This document shows, piece by piece, positions 7,386 to 16,700 of a stretch of DNA of 26,380 bases. Positions within the stretch are counted from its first letter, which is position 1. Each line of letters opens with the position of its first letter. Under the pieces are notes generated by a model. It had not been told where the DNA came from, ran no database searches, and saw nothing but the letters and a program-made list of their open reading frames with translations. The position numbers and the translations under genes were made by a program. The stretch covers positions 1 to 26,380 of the forward strand of contig JAFGJF010000484.1 of NCBI GenBank assembly GCA_016929205.1. The letters are read 5' to 3'. Origin of the DNA: Anaerolineae bacterium. GTDB taxonomy: Bacteria; Chloroflexota; Anaerolineae; JAFGEY01.

Positions 7386-7440
7386 CTGCATTGGCTGTTG
7401 ACAAAAAAGGAAAACCAGCGCAAACTGCCGCCCCACGCGT

Positions 7441-7480
7441 TTGGGAAATTTGGGATATTTTGGGATAAATTTGGGATAAC
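7441..7480. repeat. Four phased TTTGGGAWA repeats (iteron-like)
   Basis: TTTGGGAAA at 7441 and TTTGGGATA at 7450, 7460 and 7471, with start-to-start spacing 9, 10 and 11 bp, so all lie on about the same face of the helix. On the minus strand two of the units read TTATCCCAA, which differs from the DnaA box TTATCCACA at two positions. The block is AT-rich relative to its surroundings. Confidence 0.7.
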
Positions 7481-7595
7481 CGCTACTGGTTTGCACGCTT
7501 GACAACAAAAAGACGAACTCGAAGCGACACAGTGCATCGGTTAGTCTGCTGGACAAACGGCACAGTAGCCTACCTTCGACAGAGGAAAACCAGAT

Positions 7596-7796
7596 CTAGT
7601 CCGCCGCCTCTTTGAGATTTTGCATGGACATCTCTTCCAACCAGCGGTCGAGCATATCTCGCCTGACTCTCCACTGCCTGCCCACTTTGAACGTTGGGAG
7701 TTCACCTGCGCGTGCGAGGCTGCGCACAGTCAATGGATGAAGCTGCAAGTAAACCGCAAGTTCCTCTATGGTCATAATCGCATCTACTTTTTCCAT
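7596..7796 (-). CDS. Excisionase/MerR-like helix-turn-helix protein
   Basis: 66 aa, essentially a single winged-helix domain of the excisionase-type (HTH_17) family: MTIEELAVYLQLHPLTVRSL (helix-turn-helix, about 8-27), then GELPTFKVGRQWRVRRDMLDRWL (wing plus final helix). Such proteins are phage/plasmid directionality factors or small regulators such as BldC. No integrase or att site is visible, so a regulator role is more likely than excision. The ATG at 7796 follows AAAGG at long spacing; an internal ATG (residue 8) is a weaker option. A good promoter lies 52 bp upstream. It is next to the DnaA-box/iteron block, which could be its binding target; that is a guess from position. Confidence 0.85.
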   Translation of the reverse strand: MEKVDAIMTIEELAVYLQLHPLTVRSLARAGELPTFKVGRQWRVRRDMLDRWLEEMSMQNLKEAAD

Positions 7797-7848
7797 TATG
7801 TCACTTGCCTTTCTTGCTCAAGTTCTCTTTATTGCGTCAATGGTTTCT

Positions 7849-7877
7849 ATTTTATCAAAGAAATTAAAAGCGGTCAA
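7849..7877 (-). promoter_or_regulatory. Promoter of the HTH-protein gene
   Basis: Minus-strand TTGACC (7877-7872), 17-bp spacer, TAAAAT (7854-7849), 52 bp before the ATG. Strong sigma70-type match in an AT-rich intergenic stretch. Confidence 0.65.
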
Positions 7878-7917
7878 ATTGATGAAGCTGGCTTGATCTG
7901 CGATGCGCTTATCAGCC

Positions 7918-9468
7918 CTACCACCGGGGATCTAATTCCGACGGCGCCAGTGGAGACGATAAATCGTAAAAAACCCGGTACGGTCCAATTGCGTGCTCGC
8001 GATAGGTGATGCCATGCGTTTTGAACCCCTCGCGCAGCAGCGTGTCCAACTCGGGCTGATTACCCGTTACATAGACCACTCGATCTGCCCAAGAAACCAT
8101 ATCAACATAGGGCAAATAACGATTGTCCACTTGGTTGACATATCCGCTGGATTTATTGGGCAAATGAGCGGTCAAAATCACCCGTTCATCGGACAGAAAT
8201 GCAACTTTGAACGCAATCCAATAATGTGTATATCCTCTTGTTCCCCCATTCTCCGTCAGGAACGCGATCAACTCGTCATCAAACGTGTTTCCGTATTGCA
8301 ACTGCGGGTTATACTGTGCCGTGATCCTGGTATCGCTGGTTGCACCTTTCCAGATCCCCCACAGATTGAATGCCAAAAGCAGCACCAACAGCGCCGTCCC
8401 TGCCCAACGTTTTTTCTTTCCCACGGCAACCAGTGCCGACGCCGTGAAAATGGCCAGGGGCGTATACAGCGGCAAGAAATAGCGTCCCGTGGGATCGCTG
8501 CCAAAACGTGAAACGATAAACAATGCCACAAAGGATAGGACTATTCCCCAGAGCAGTCGATAAGCGCCGTGCCATGCATCGCGCCTGGCTTTGCCAAAAG
8601 CATGCAGGGCAACGGCTGCGTAAACCATAACAACTATCGGAACGGCCCATGCCGACACCCACTCTACCGACCAGGGAAAACGCGCGCCAATCAGTCCGGG
8701 CAGTCCAATCAAAAACAATCCCAGCACGCGTGTATGCATGGGTAAGACAGATGACAGCGGGCCAACGGCGTCAGCCGGGTTATACAGTGCAAGCACGGCC
8801 TGCCACTGATGCTGTATATTATAGATCCACCAGGGGCTGCTTCCGACGATAAATGCCACAGCAGCGACGAGATAGCCACGCCAGGCGCGCGCACGGTGTC
8901 GCCACAATAAAAATAACCCTGTCGGCAGCAAATAAACGACACTCAAGCCCAAGGTCCAAAACCCGAGTCCGCCCAGGAAACCCAAGAGTTCCCACCGCCA
9001 GAGTTTTGGCCTGGGTTGAGTCGCCAACGTCCAGCCTACGAGAAGAACTAAATCACCAAAGACCAACGTCTCACCGTACCCACCCAATGCAACGGTGGTG
9101 TACAAAGTCAACGTCAGCGGCGGGAAGGCCATCAACAAGGCGCTTAACACAGCGACGCCGCTATCCTGGCTCCAGCGACGTGCCAGCACAAACGTGAGCG
9201 CCACGTGGATCAGAAACAGCGCGACCTGTACGATGCGGATCGCCCATACCGTTGGTGCAAACAATGCAAAAAGTCCGGCGACCAGATAGGCATCGAGACT
9301 ACCCATATATGCCTGTCCATAAAAAAATACAGGCCGTTCACCGTGCACGATATGGCGCGCCATAAGACCGACGATCGCTTCATCAGAGTCAAACACCACT
9401 ACATTGGCACACAACAACACTCTGAGCAGCAAAGCACAGACTAAAACAATGCCCAGCTTTTTTTTCAT
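7918..9468 (-). CDS. GT39-like integral membrane glycosyltransferase
   Basis: 516 aa polytopic membrane protein with the layout of dolichyl/polyprenyl-phosphate-sugar-dependent glycosyltransferases (GT-C fold; PMT/ArnT-like). After the first membrane helix (about 5-23) comes the acidic catalytic-type motif FDSDEAIVGLMARHI (D27, D29, E30), typical for these enzymes on the outer face. About ten further hydrophobic helices follow, to around residue 385, then a soluble C-terminal part of about 130 residues. The ATG is preceded by GAGGGAG. It starts 12 bp after the YbhN-like gene and is clearly co-transcribed. Likely transfers a sugar from a lipid carrier to a cell-envelope acceptor; donor and acceptor are unknown. 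Confidence 0.85.
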   Translation of the reverse strand: MKKKLGIVLVCALLLRVLLCANVVVFDSDEAIVGLMARHIVHGERPVFFYGQAYMGSLDAYLVAGLFALFAPTVWAIRIVQVALFLIHVALTFVLARRWSQDSGVAVLSALLMAFPPLTLTLYTTVALGGYGETLVFGDLVLLVGWTLATQPRPKLWRWELLGFLGGLGFWTLGLSVVYLLPTGLFLLWRHRARAWRGYLVAAVAFIVGSSPWWIYNIQHQWQAVLALYNPADAVGPLSSVLPMHTRVLGLFLIGLPGLIGARFPWSVEWVSAWAVPIVVMVYAAVALHAFGKARRDAWHGAYRLLWGIVLSFVALFIVSRFGSDPTGRYFLPLYTPLAIFTASALVAVGKKKRWAGTALLVLLLAFNLWGIWKGATSDTRITAQYNPQLQYGNTFDDELIAFLTENGGTRGYTHYWIAFKVAFLSDERVILTAHLPNKSSGYVNQVDNRYLPYVDMVSWADRVVYVTGNQPELDTLLREGFKTHGITYREHAIGPYRVFYDLSSPLAPSELDPRW

Positions 9469-9480
9469 CGCTCCCTCGTA

Positions 9481-10479
9481 TCACGCATTGTTTTTGGTCT
9501 GTTTTTCTGCCACCATTGACGTAACCTGTCTCAACGAGAGGCCCATTTGCCCCAGGCAAAACAGTCCCAGAATCAGCGTTGTTACCCACTCTAATACGTG
9601 ATAGGTCAACGCAAAACTGGCCCGCGTGTTCTCGTCGCCGGCATTCAACAACCCCAGGCCGAAAATGTAGGCGTATTCCAACGTGCCCACGCTGCCCGGT
9701 GCCGATGGGATCGCCACACCCATACCTGCCAAACCAAGCAAAAAGGCAACACCGGCCAGCCCGACGTTCAGGCCATACGCGCGCAGAATAAAGTGGACAT
9801 AGGCCATAAACAGTCCCCAGGAAGCTGCGGACCAAAACGTAATCCGTGCGGCGCGACTCAGGCTGCCCACCGAGCGCAGCCCAAGAACGAATGATCGCCC
9901 CAGGTCGGCCAGCTTTTTTGCCCAGGATGGCGACACGCGCCCCACAAGCCGTTCGCCCCAATCGGCCAGCGGCTCGCCCCATACCGCCAATACGATCACG
10001 CCGCCGATCAACCCGCCGACCATCGCCGCCCCCAGCCAGACGCTGCTATCGATCCCGCCCAGCATGCCAAATGCCACACCGGCGACGAGCAGCAGCAAGA
10101 CCATGATCACGTCCAATACACGCTCAACAGCGATCGTGCCCAGCACCGAAGCAGCGTTGGTTTCTATCACTTGTCCCAGCACGTATGCCCGAACAATCTC
10201 GCCCATCCGAACGGGCAAGATGTTGTTCGACATAAACCCGATCACAAACACGCGCCACATCGTCCACAACGACACAGGTTTGATCGAATACAGGATCAGG
10301 CGCCAACGCCACGAACGCACGACATAAGATGCCAGCAAGCACAACCATGCCAATATCAAATCCGATGGCCGTGCTGATAACGCTGCCTGCCAGGACGAAG
10401 CCAGATCGACCTTGCGCAGAGCAAAAAACAAAAACACAATGCTCACAACCGCACCCAACCAAAATTGCCATCGTTTCAT
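9481..10479 (-). CDS. YbhN/AglD-type membrane protein (LPG synthase TM region family)
   Basis: 332 aa polytopic protein of the UPF0104 / lysylphosphatidylglycerol synthase TM-region family (PF03706 type), often proposed as a flippase or envelope-lipid factor. About eight hydrophobic helices; family motifs NNILPVRMGEIVRAYVLG (about 83-100 of the chosen protein) and IPSAPGSVGTLEYAY (about 275-290) are both present. The frame opens at 10521, but that ATG lies on the promoter -10 box, so the ATG at 10479 (MKRWQFWLGAV) with upstream AAGGTGG was chosen. First gene of an operon with the GT39-like enzyme, which suggests that it supplies or flips the lipid-linked sugar the enzyme uses. The role is inferred from context. 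Confidence 0.87.
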   Translation of the reverse strand: MKRWQFWLGAVVSIVFLFFALRKVDLASSWQAALSARPSDLILAWLCLLASYVVRSWRWRLILYSIKPVSLWTMWRVFVIGFMSNNILPVRMGEIVRAYVLGQVIETNAASVLGTIAVERVLDVIMVLLLLVAGVAFGMLGGIDSSVWLGAAMVGGLIGGVIVLAVWGEPLADWGERLVGRVSPSWAKKLADLGRSFVLGLRSVGSLSRAARITFWSAASWGLFMAYVHFILRAYGLNVGLAGVAFLLGLAGMGVAIPSAPGSVGTLEYAYIFGLGLLNAGDENTRASFALTYHVLEWVTTLILGLFCLGQMGLSLRQVTSMVAEKQTKNNA

Positions 10480-10519
10480 TGCACCAGTACCACCTTTTGT
10501 TTTGGTCCGACCCTCCGCC

Positions 10520-10525
10520 ATTATA
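10520..10525 (-). promoter_or_regulatory. Extended -10 promoter of the YbhN-GT39 operon
   Basis: Minus-strand TATAAT (10525-10520) preceded by TGG, i.e. an extended -10 (TGn). A -35 match is weak (TTTGCC at 16 bp). It overlaps the first in-frame ATG at 10521, which fixes the start of translation at 10479. Confidence 0.6.
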
Positions 10526-10588
10526 CCACAAAACAGTTTTTGGCAAAGAAATCAGCTAACCGGTAGGCAGTCGACAGTGAATCGACGC

Positions 10589-10616
10589 TTTACATTCGCC
10601 GGATTTCGGCTATAAT
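10589..10616 (+). promoter_or_regulatory. Promoter of the alpha-2-macroglobulin gene
   Basis: TTTACA (10589-10594), 16-bp spacer, TATAAT (10611-10616). The predicted start site leaves a leader of about 138 nt before the ATG at 10761. Confidence 0.65.
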
Positions 10617-10619
10617 AGA

Positions 10620-10760
10620 ATTATGCGATAATGTCATATATTTTCGGATTCGTACACGTTGGGGCTTTGGTGCCAAAAACTTGTGGCAGGGGACCCCACT
10701 CCGCATAATACGCTCACATGCGTTGACACAAATGTCATTGCCATACCGGGAGGTGGCTGA
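10620..10760 (+). other. Possibly structured 5' leader of the alpha-2-macroglobulin mRNA
   Basis: ATTATGCG (10620-10627) pairs perfectly with CGCATAAT (10702-10709). Between them, GGC/GCC (10663/10674) and GTGG..GG/CC.CCAC (10683-10699) can form smaller hairpins. GGGAGG precedes the ATG. No known riboswitch class was recognised. Confidence 0.35.
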
Positions 10761-13700
10761 ATGAGCAAACGAATGCTCCATATCCTGTTCTCGATATTCG
10801 TTATCATCGGTTTGCTGGCCTGCACTTTGCCTAGGCCAAAGACAGAGATGGTTGCACCCACCGCGACGCTTTCGGCACAGAGCAAGGCGACAGCAATCCA
10901 GCCGCCGACCGCCACGGCGGGCCCAACGTCAACGCCAACAGCCTCCCCCACACCGTCACCTTCGCCCACACCTCTGCCGCCAACCGCGCCATTATTGTTA
11001 TATCGCCAACCCGATCGTGGCGAGGAACTCAAGGTCGATTCGGCACTGGTGCTGACGTTTGATCAGGCGATGGACCGGGCAAGCGTAGAACAAGCATTTG
11101 GCATCGATCCCCAAGTGAGCGGCAGTTTCGAATGGGCGGCAGATCGTATCCTGATCTTTGAGCCAGAAAAGCCATGGGAGCGCGAGGCCGTCTATCGTGT
11201 CTCGATTGACACTACAGCCAAAAGCCTGGAAGGCATCGAGATGCGTCAAGATGTAGCCTTTCGCTTTTCGACCACCGGTTACCTGGAGGTGACACAGGTA
11301 CAACCGGCAGATGGCACGGAACAAGTTGCTATGGACGGCACGATCACAGTGATGTTTAACCGCCCGGTCGTGCCCCTCGTGGCTGTGGCCGATCTGGAAA
11401 ATCTGCCCGAGCCGTTATGGCTAGATCCCCCTCTCGACGGCCAAGGTGAATGGTTGAACACATCGATCTATGTGTGGACGCCGAGCGATGGGTTTGCGCC
11501 GTCGACCACCTATCAGGTCACCGTGCAAGCCGGGTTGGAGGACACAACGGGCGGCGTGCTGGCTGAGGATTACACCTGGTCGTTTACGACACAATTGCCT
11601 CGCATTGTGTGGGCCTATCCACGCGACAGCGGGCAGTTCATCGCCCCTGCCAGCGTGATCAGCGCCACCTTTAACCAGCCTATGGATGCCACATCGGTCG
11701 AACGTGCATTCAGCCTCACCTACGGCAAGCAAAACGACGTGCCGGGCACGTTCTCGTGGTCGGAAGATAAGAAAACGTTCACCTTTGCACCCAATGACGT
11801 CCTGCCGCGCAACGTTACTTTTCAAGCTCGAGTAGATGAGGGAGCGTTGGGTGCGACGGGCAGCAAAGGCATGGCCAAATCCTTTATCTGGAGCTTTACG
11901 ACCGTCGATTACCCGCGCATCGTCTCCATATCGCCGGCTGATGGCTCTCTGGACGTTCGCCCTTTTGGCAGCGTATATGTTGATTTTAGCTCCCCGATCG
12001 ACAAAAACACGCTGCCCGACAACCTGACTATTCAGTATTACGATCCTGGCAAACAGGAAAGCGGCATCATCACGGCGACAAGCGTATATTCGTATTGGAG
12101 CAATTATGATACCGAATTGGCGATCAACTTCGGCATGCGTGCCTCGTCACGATATACGGTCACCATTGGCGACGGGCTGGCTGGCAAATACGGTGAGCCA
12201 ATTCAAACAGGCGCAGTTTCACGCTTTACAACCCGCGAACTGGACCCCAGTTGTTACCTGGCGATGCCGGGACAGGTGGGCACCTTTAACGCTTACGCCA
12301 CCACGGCAGTGATCGTCGGGTACCGCAACGTCTCACGTCTTGATTTCACGCTCTATCAACTGGATGCAGCCAAGTTTTTCCAGTTTCTCGGGTCAAACGC
12401 GTACAACGTGTGGAACAACCTCGACACGGGCACACTTGAACAGATCAATCAGTGGTCGGTAAGCGTCGCACCACCACAGAACGAAACTCAGGTCTACCGT
12501 TTTGCGGTCAAGGATGCGGCAGACAACAGCCCGGCACCGGGTCTGTATTATTTGCAGGTCAAATCGCCGCAGATAGACTATGACAATCGCCGGCCGTCAG
12601 GATACCTGCTCTCAATCTCGCGCACTGGTGTCATCGTCAAGCGCACGCGCGGTTCGGCAATGGCCTGGGTTACCGATCTCAAGAGCGGTCAGCCTGTGAC
12701 CGGCGCCGACGTCAGCTATTTTGCTGAAACCACGCGACTGGGCAACGATACCACGGATCAGGATGGCATTTCCACAATCACGTTTGCCGAACGCGATATG
12801 TGGTCGCCGATCCTGGTGCTGGTGCAGCGAGAAGGCGACGTGGCTGTCAGCAGCACCTATTGGACTGACGGCATCTCGCCTTGGGAATTTGGCATCTCGA
12901 GCGAATACTACCAAGATCCTTACAAAGGACAATTTTATACCGACCGCCCCATCTATCGCCCCGGCCAAACCGTATATTTCAAGGGCGTCATTCGCCAGGA
13001 CGACGATGTCCAATATGCGCTCCCTCAAGCAGGCGGCACCGTTTACGTGACCATTGAAGATGGCCAGGGACGTGAGATATACAAAGAGGAATTGCCCCTT
13101 TCCGACATGGGCACCGTGCACGGTGAATTGACTCTCGATGAGGAAGCATCGCTGGGGTCCTATTATATCAGCGCAGTCTATCAGGATGGCTACTTTGGAA
13201 CCAGCTTTCGCGTCGCCGAGTACAAAAAGCCGGAATACCAGGTCGATGTCGAAACCGATCTCGATCAATATGTCCAAGGCGACACGATCAATGCCACGGC
13301 CCACGCCACGTACTATTTCGGCGGACCGGTCTCGAACGCCCAGGTCCGCTGGGTGGTGCTGAGCCAGGATTACACCTTTGAGTGGAGTGGCCCCGGCCGG
13401 TACTATTGGAATGAATGGACATGGGTGCCCTACTGGGAGCGCGGTGATGACTTTTATGCTGGTTATGGCAAACTGATTGCCGAAGGCAAGGGAGAAACCG
13501 ACGCCGACGGGCGATTCACGTTCGCCGTGCCGGCCGACATCGCTGACAAGATCAACAGCCAGGTCTACACCCTTGAAGCCACCGTCACCGACGTCAACAA
13601 TCAGGAGGTGAGCAACCGGACACAGAGCGTCGTTCACAAGGGGTTATTCTACATCGGCCTGTCGCCACGCCGTTACGTTGGCAAGGTTGGAGAAGAGCAA

Positions 13701-16700
13701 ACCGTAGACGTCAAACTGATTGACATTGAGCAAGCGCCGGTTGCCGAACAGGATGTTGATATCGTATTCCTGAAACGCCGCTGGTACAGCACGCAAAAAG
13801 AAGGTGCGGATGGGCGTTGGTATTGGGATTGGGAAGTCGAAGAGATTCCGGTCTACACGACCACCGTGCGCACAGATGGCGAAGGCACGGCCATCGCGAC
13901 CTGGGAGCCGGAGGAGGGTGGGTCGTACAAAGTCAGGGCGCTTGCTTTCGATAAACGCGAGAACAAAATCGTTTCGGCTGCCTACATGTGGGTCAGCAGC
14001 AGCACATGGGTCAGTTGGCGACGCGAGAACAACGATCGCATCGAACTGATCGCCGACAAGGACGAATACGAGGTCGGTGATGTCGCCGAGATTCTGGTGT
14101 CCTCGCCTTTCCAGGGAGACGTCAAGGCCCTGGTCACGATAGAACGTGGGGATATTATCGAGCACCGCCTGGTCACCTTGGCCAGCAACAGCGAGATCAT
14201 TGAGGTGCCGATTGAAGAAGAATACGTGCCTAACGTCTTTATCTCGGTGGCATTGGTCAAGGGAATGGATGAAACCAATCCTGTGCCAGCATTCAAACTC
14301 GGTTACATTGCACTACCAGTATCAACCAAGACCAAAACGCTCAACATCGCCCTCACGCCGGATCGCGACATGGAGCAAGGTGAATACTATCGCCCTCGCG
14401 AGACGGTCAAATACGATGTCCAGGTCACCGACCATACCGGCCAGGGCGTAGAAACCGAATTGTCGCTGGATCTGGTCGATCTGGCCGTGCTGGCCCTGAC
14501 CGGTGGCGACCGAGGGCGTTCCCTGCTAGACAGTTTTTACTATCAGCGCGGCGTAGGCATCCAGACATCAGGTTCCTTGGTCGTCAACATCGACCGTGTC
14601 GCCGAAGAACTGCCCTTGCAGGAAGGCAAAGGGGGAGGAGGCGGTGGTGATGCAGGAGAGGGATTGGTTCGCACCAACTTTGCCGATACCGCCTATTGGA
14701 ACCCAATGGTGCGCACCGACGCAGACGGACACGCCACGGTTGAGGTTGCGCTACCCGACAATCTGACCACCTGGCGGCTGCGCGGGCGTGGCGTTACGGC
14801 CGACACGCTGCTCGGCGAAAGTACGACGGATGTGATGAGCACGCTCGATCTGTTGGTGCGTACCGTCGCGCCGCGCTTTTTCGTCATCGGGGATAAGGCC
14901 ACGTTAAGTGTCATCGTACACAACAATACCGGCGAAAGCCTCGATGCCACGGCAACGCTGCAAGCAGCGGGCCTGGATATGGATGCCGGCCCACAGTCGG
15001 TGAGCATTCCGGCCAAAGGTCAGGTCAAAATAGACTGGAACGTCACGGTCCAAAACGTCGAGCAGATCGTTTTGCGCGCCAGCGTCGACGCCGGCCAATA
15101 TGCCGACGCGGTCGAGATCACTCTGCCCGTCTACACCTATTCGACGCCCGAGGTTGTTGCCACCGCGGGCCAGCTTGAAAGTGCAGACGAGCGCCTGGAA
15201 GCAGTCATTTTGCCACAGACGCTCGACCCCACGCAGGGCGAGTTGACGATCCAGGTCGATCCATCGCTGGCGGCAGGTATGCGCGACGGGCTCGAATACC
15301 TGCAACACTATCCTTACGAATGCATCGAGCAGACAGTCAGCCGCTGGTTGCCAAACGTCCTGACCTACAAAGCATTGAAAGACCTGGGCATTGAGAATGC
15401 CGAATTAGAGGAAAAACTGCCTGGCCTGGTCAGTGAAGGACTGCAGCGCATCTATACCAGGCAACATTACGACGGCAGTTGGGGGTGGTGGCAGTACAGC
15501 AAGGGCGATCCGTTCATCACAGCCTACGTGCTGCTGGGATTGGTCAAAGCCGAACAGTCCGATTTTGTCGTCGATGAGGGAGTAACAGACAGCGCGATCA
15601 AGTACCTGAGACAGCAGTTCAAAACCCCGTCGTCGATCGCATTCGGCTACCAGTTTAACCAACAAGCCTTCATTCTTTATGCCCTGGCCGAAGCTGGGGC
15701 TGGAGACCTGTCGCGCTCGGTACGGCTGTTCGAGGATCGTGACAAGTTGAGCAACTATGGCAAGGCCTATCTGGCCATGGCGCTGGGCATCGTCGACGTA
15801 CCAGATTCGGGGCTCGGGACCGGTAAAGCCGATGGATCGAACTCTAGGCGGATCAAGGCATTGCTCAGCGATTTGAGCAGCGCCGCCATTTTGTCAGCGA
15901 CGGGCGCGCACTGGGAGGAAAAGTGGGTTGACTATTGGACAATGAACACCGACACGCGCACAACGGCTGTCATCATCGACGCCTTTGCCAAGCTCGCGCC
16001 TGATAACAGCATCCTGCCCAATGCCGTGCGCTGGTTGATGGTAGCGCGCCGGGCCGGACATTGGGAAACGACCCAAGAGACAGCCTGGTCTTTGATCGCC
16101 CTCACCGACTATATGGTGATGACGGGCGAGTTGGAGGCCGACTATAGCTACATGATTGCGCTGAATGGCAAGGCCATCGAACAACGAGACGTCACCCAAG
16201 ACGATGTGGATGCCAGTTACAAGATCTTGGTCCCGATTGCCGACCTGCTGGAACAAACAGTCAACCAGGTATGGGTTGCACGCCACGAGCCCGCTCCGGA
16301 TCAAACCGGTCAGGGACGGCTCTACTATGCGATGTATTTGCGCTACTTTGTGCCTGTAACCGAGGTGAAAGCATTGAGCCGCGGGATCATCATTGCCCGG
16401 CAATATTTGCCCACCAACTGTGAGGATCAGGCGTCGTGCCCGCCGGTGCAAAACGCGCAGGTTGGTGATGTGATCCGCGTCAAAATCACCTTGGTCGCAC
16501 CGCACGACTTGCACTTTATGGTCCTCGAAGATCCGCTTCCAGCCGGGATGGAGGCCGTCGATCGCAGCCTAAAGACAACGAGCGTAGTCACCCAGGATCC
16601 GACGCTGGAAAACCAGACATATCGTCGTGGCTGGGGATACGATGGTTGGGGATGGTGGTGGTTCAATCATTCAGAGGTGCGCGACGAAAAGGTGGCGCTT

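Larger units (their letters stand above)
7346..7595. other. 250-bp non-coding block with origin-like signals
   Basis: No convincing gene in either strand. It contains the DnaA-box cluster (7354-7385), a short A-rich tract after TTGACA (7397-7402), and the phased repeats at 7441-7479. It is bounded by a hypothetical gene on the left and an HTH-protein gene on the right. No dnaA, dnaN or plasmid rep gene is visible nearby. Confidence 0.6.

Noticed and set aside
7364..7386. Terminator after the 6929-7345 gene
   Set aside because: The stem is formed by two exact DnaA boxes, is AT-rich and has no T-run, so the DnaA-box reading is preferred.
12612..13637. Minus-strand open frame of 341 codons
   Set aside because: Lies wholly within the macroglobulin gene on the opposite strand; its sequence is a shadow of GC-rich codons with no domain.
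15894..16514. Minus-strand open frame of 206 codons
   Set aside because: Antisense to the macroglobulin toroid domain, which is clearly coding in the other direction.
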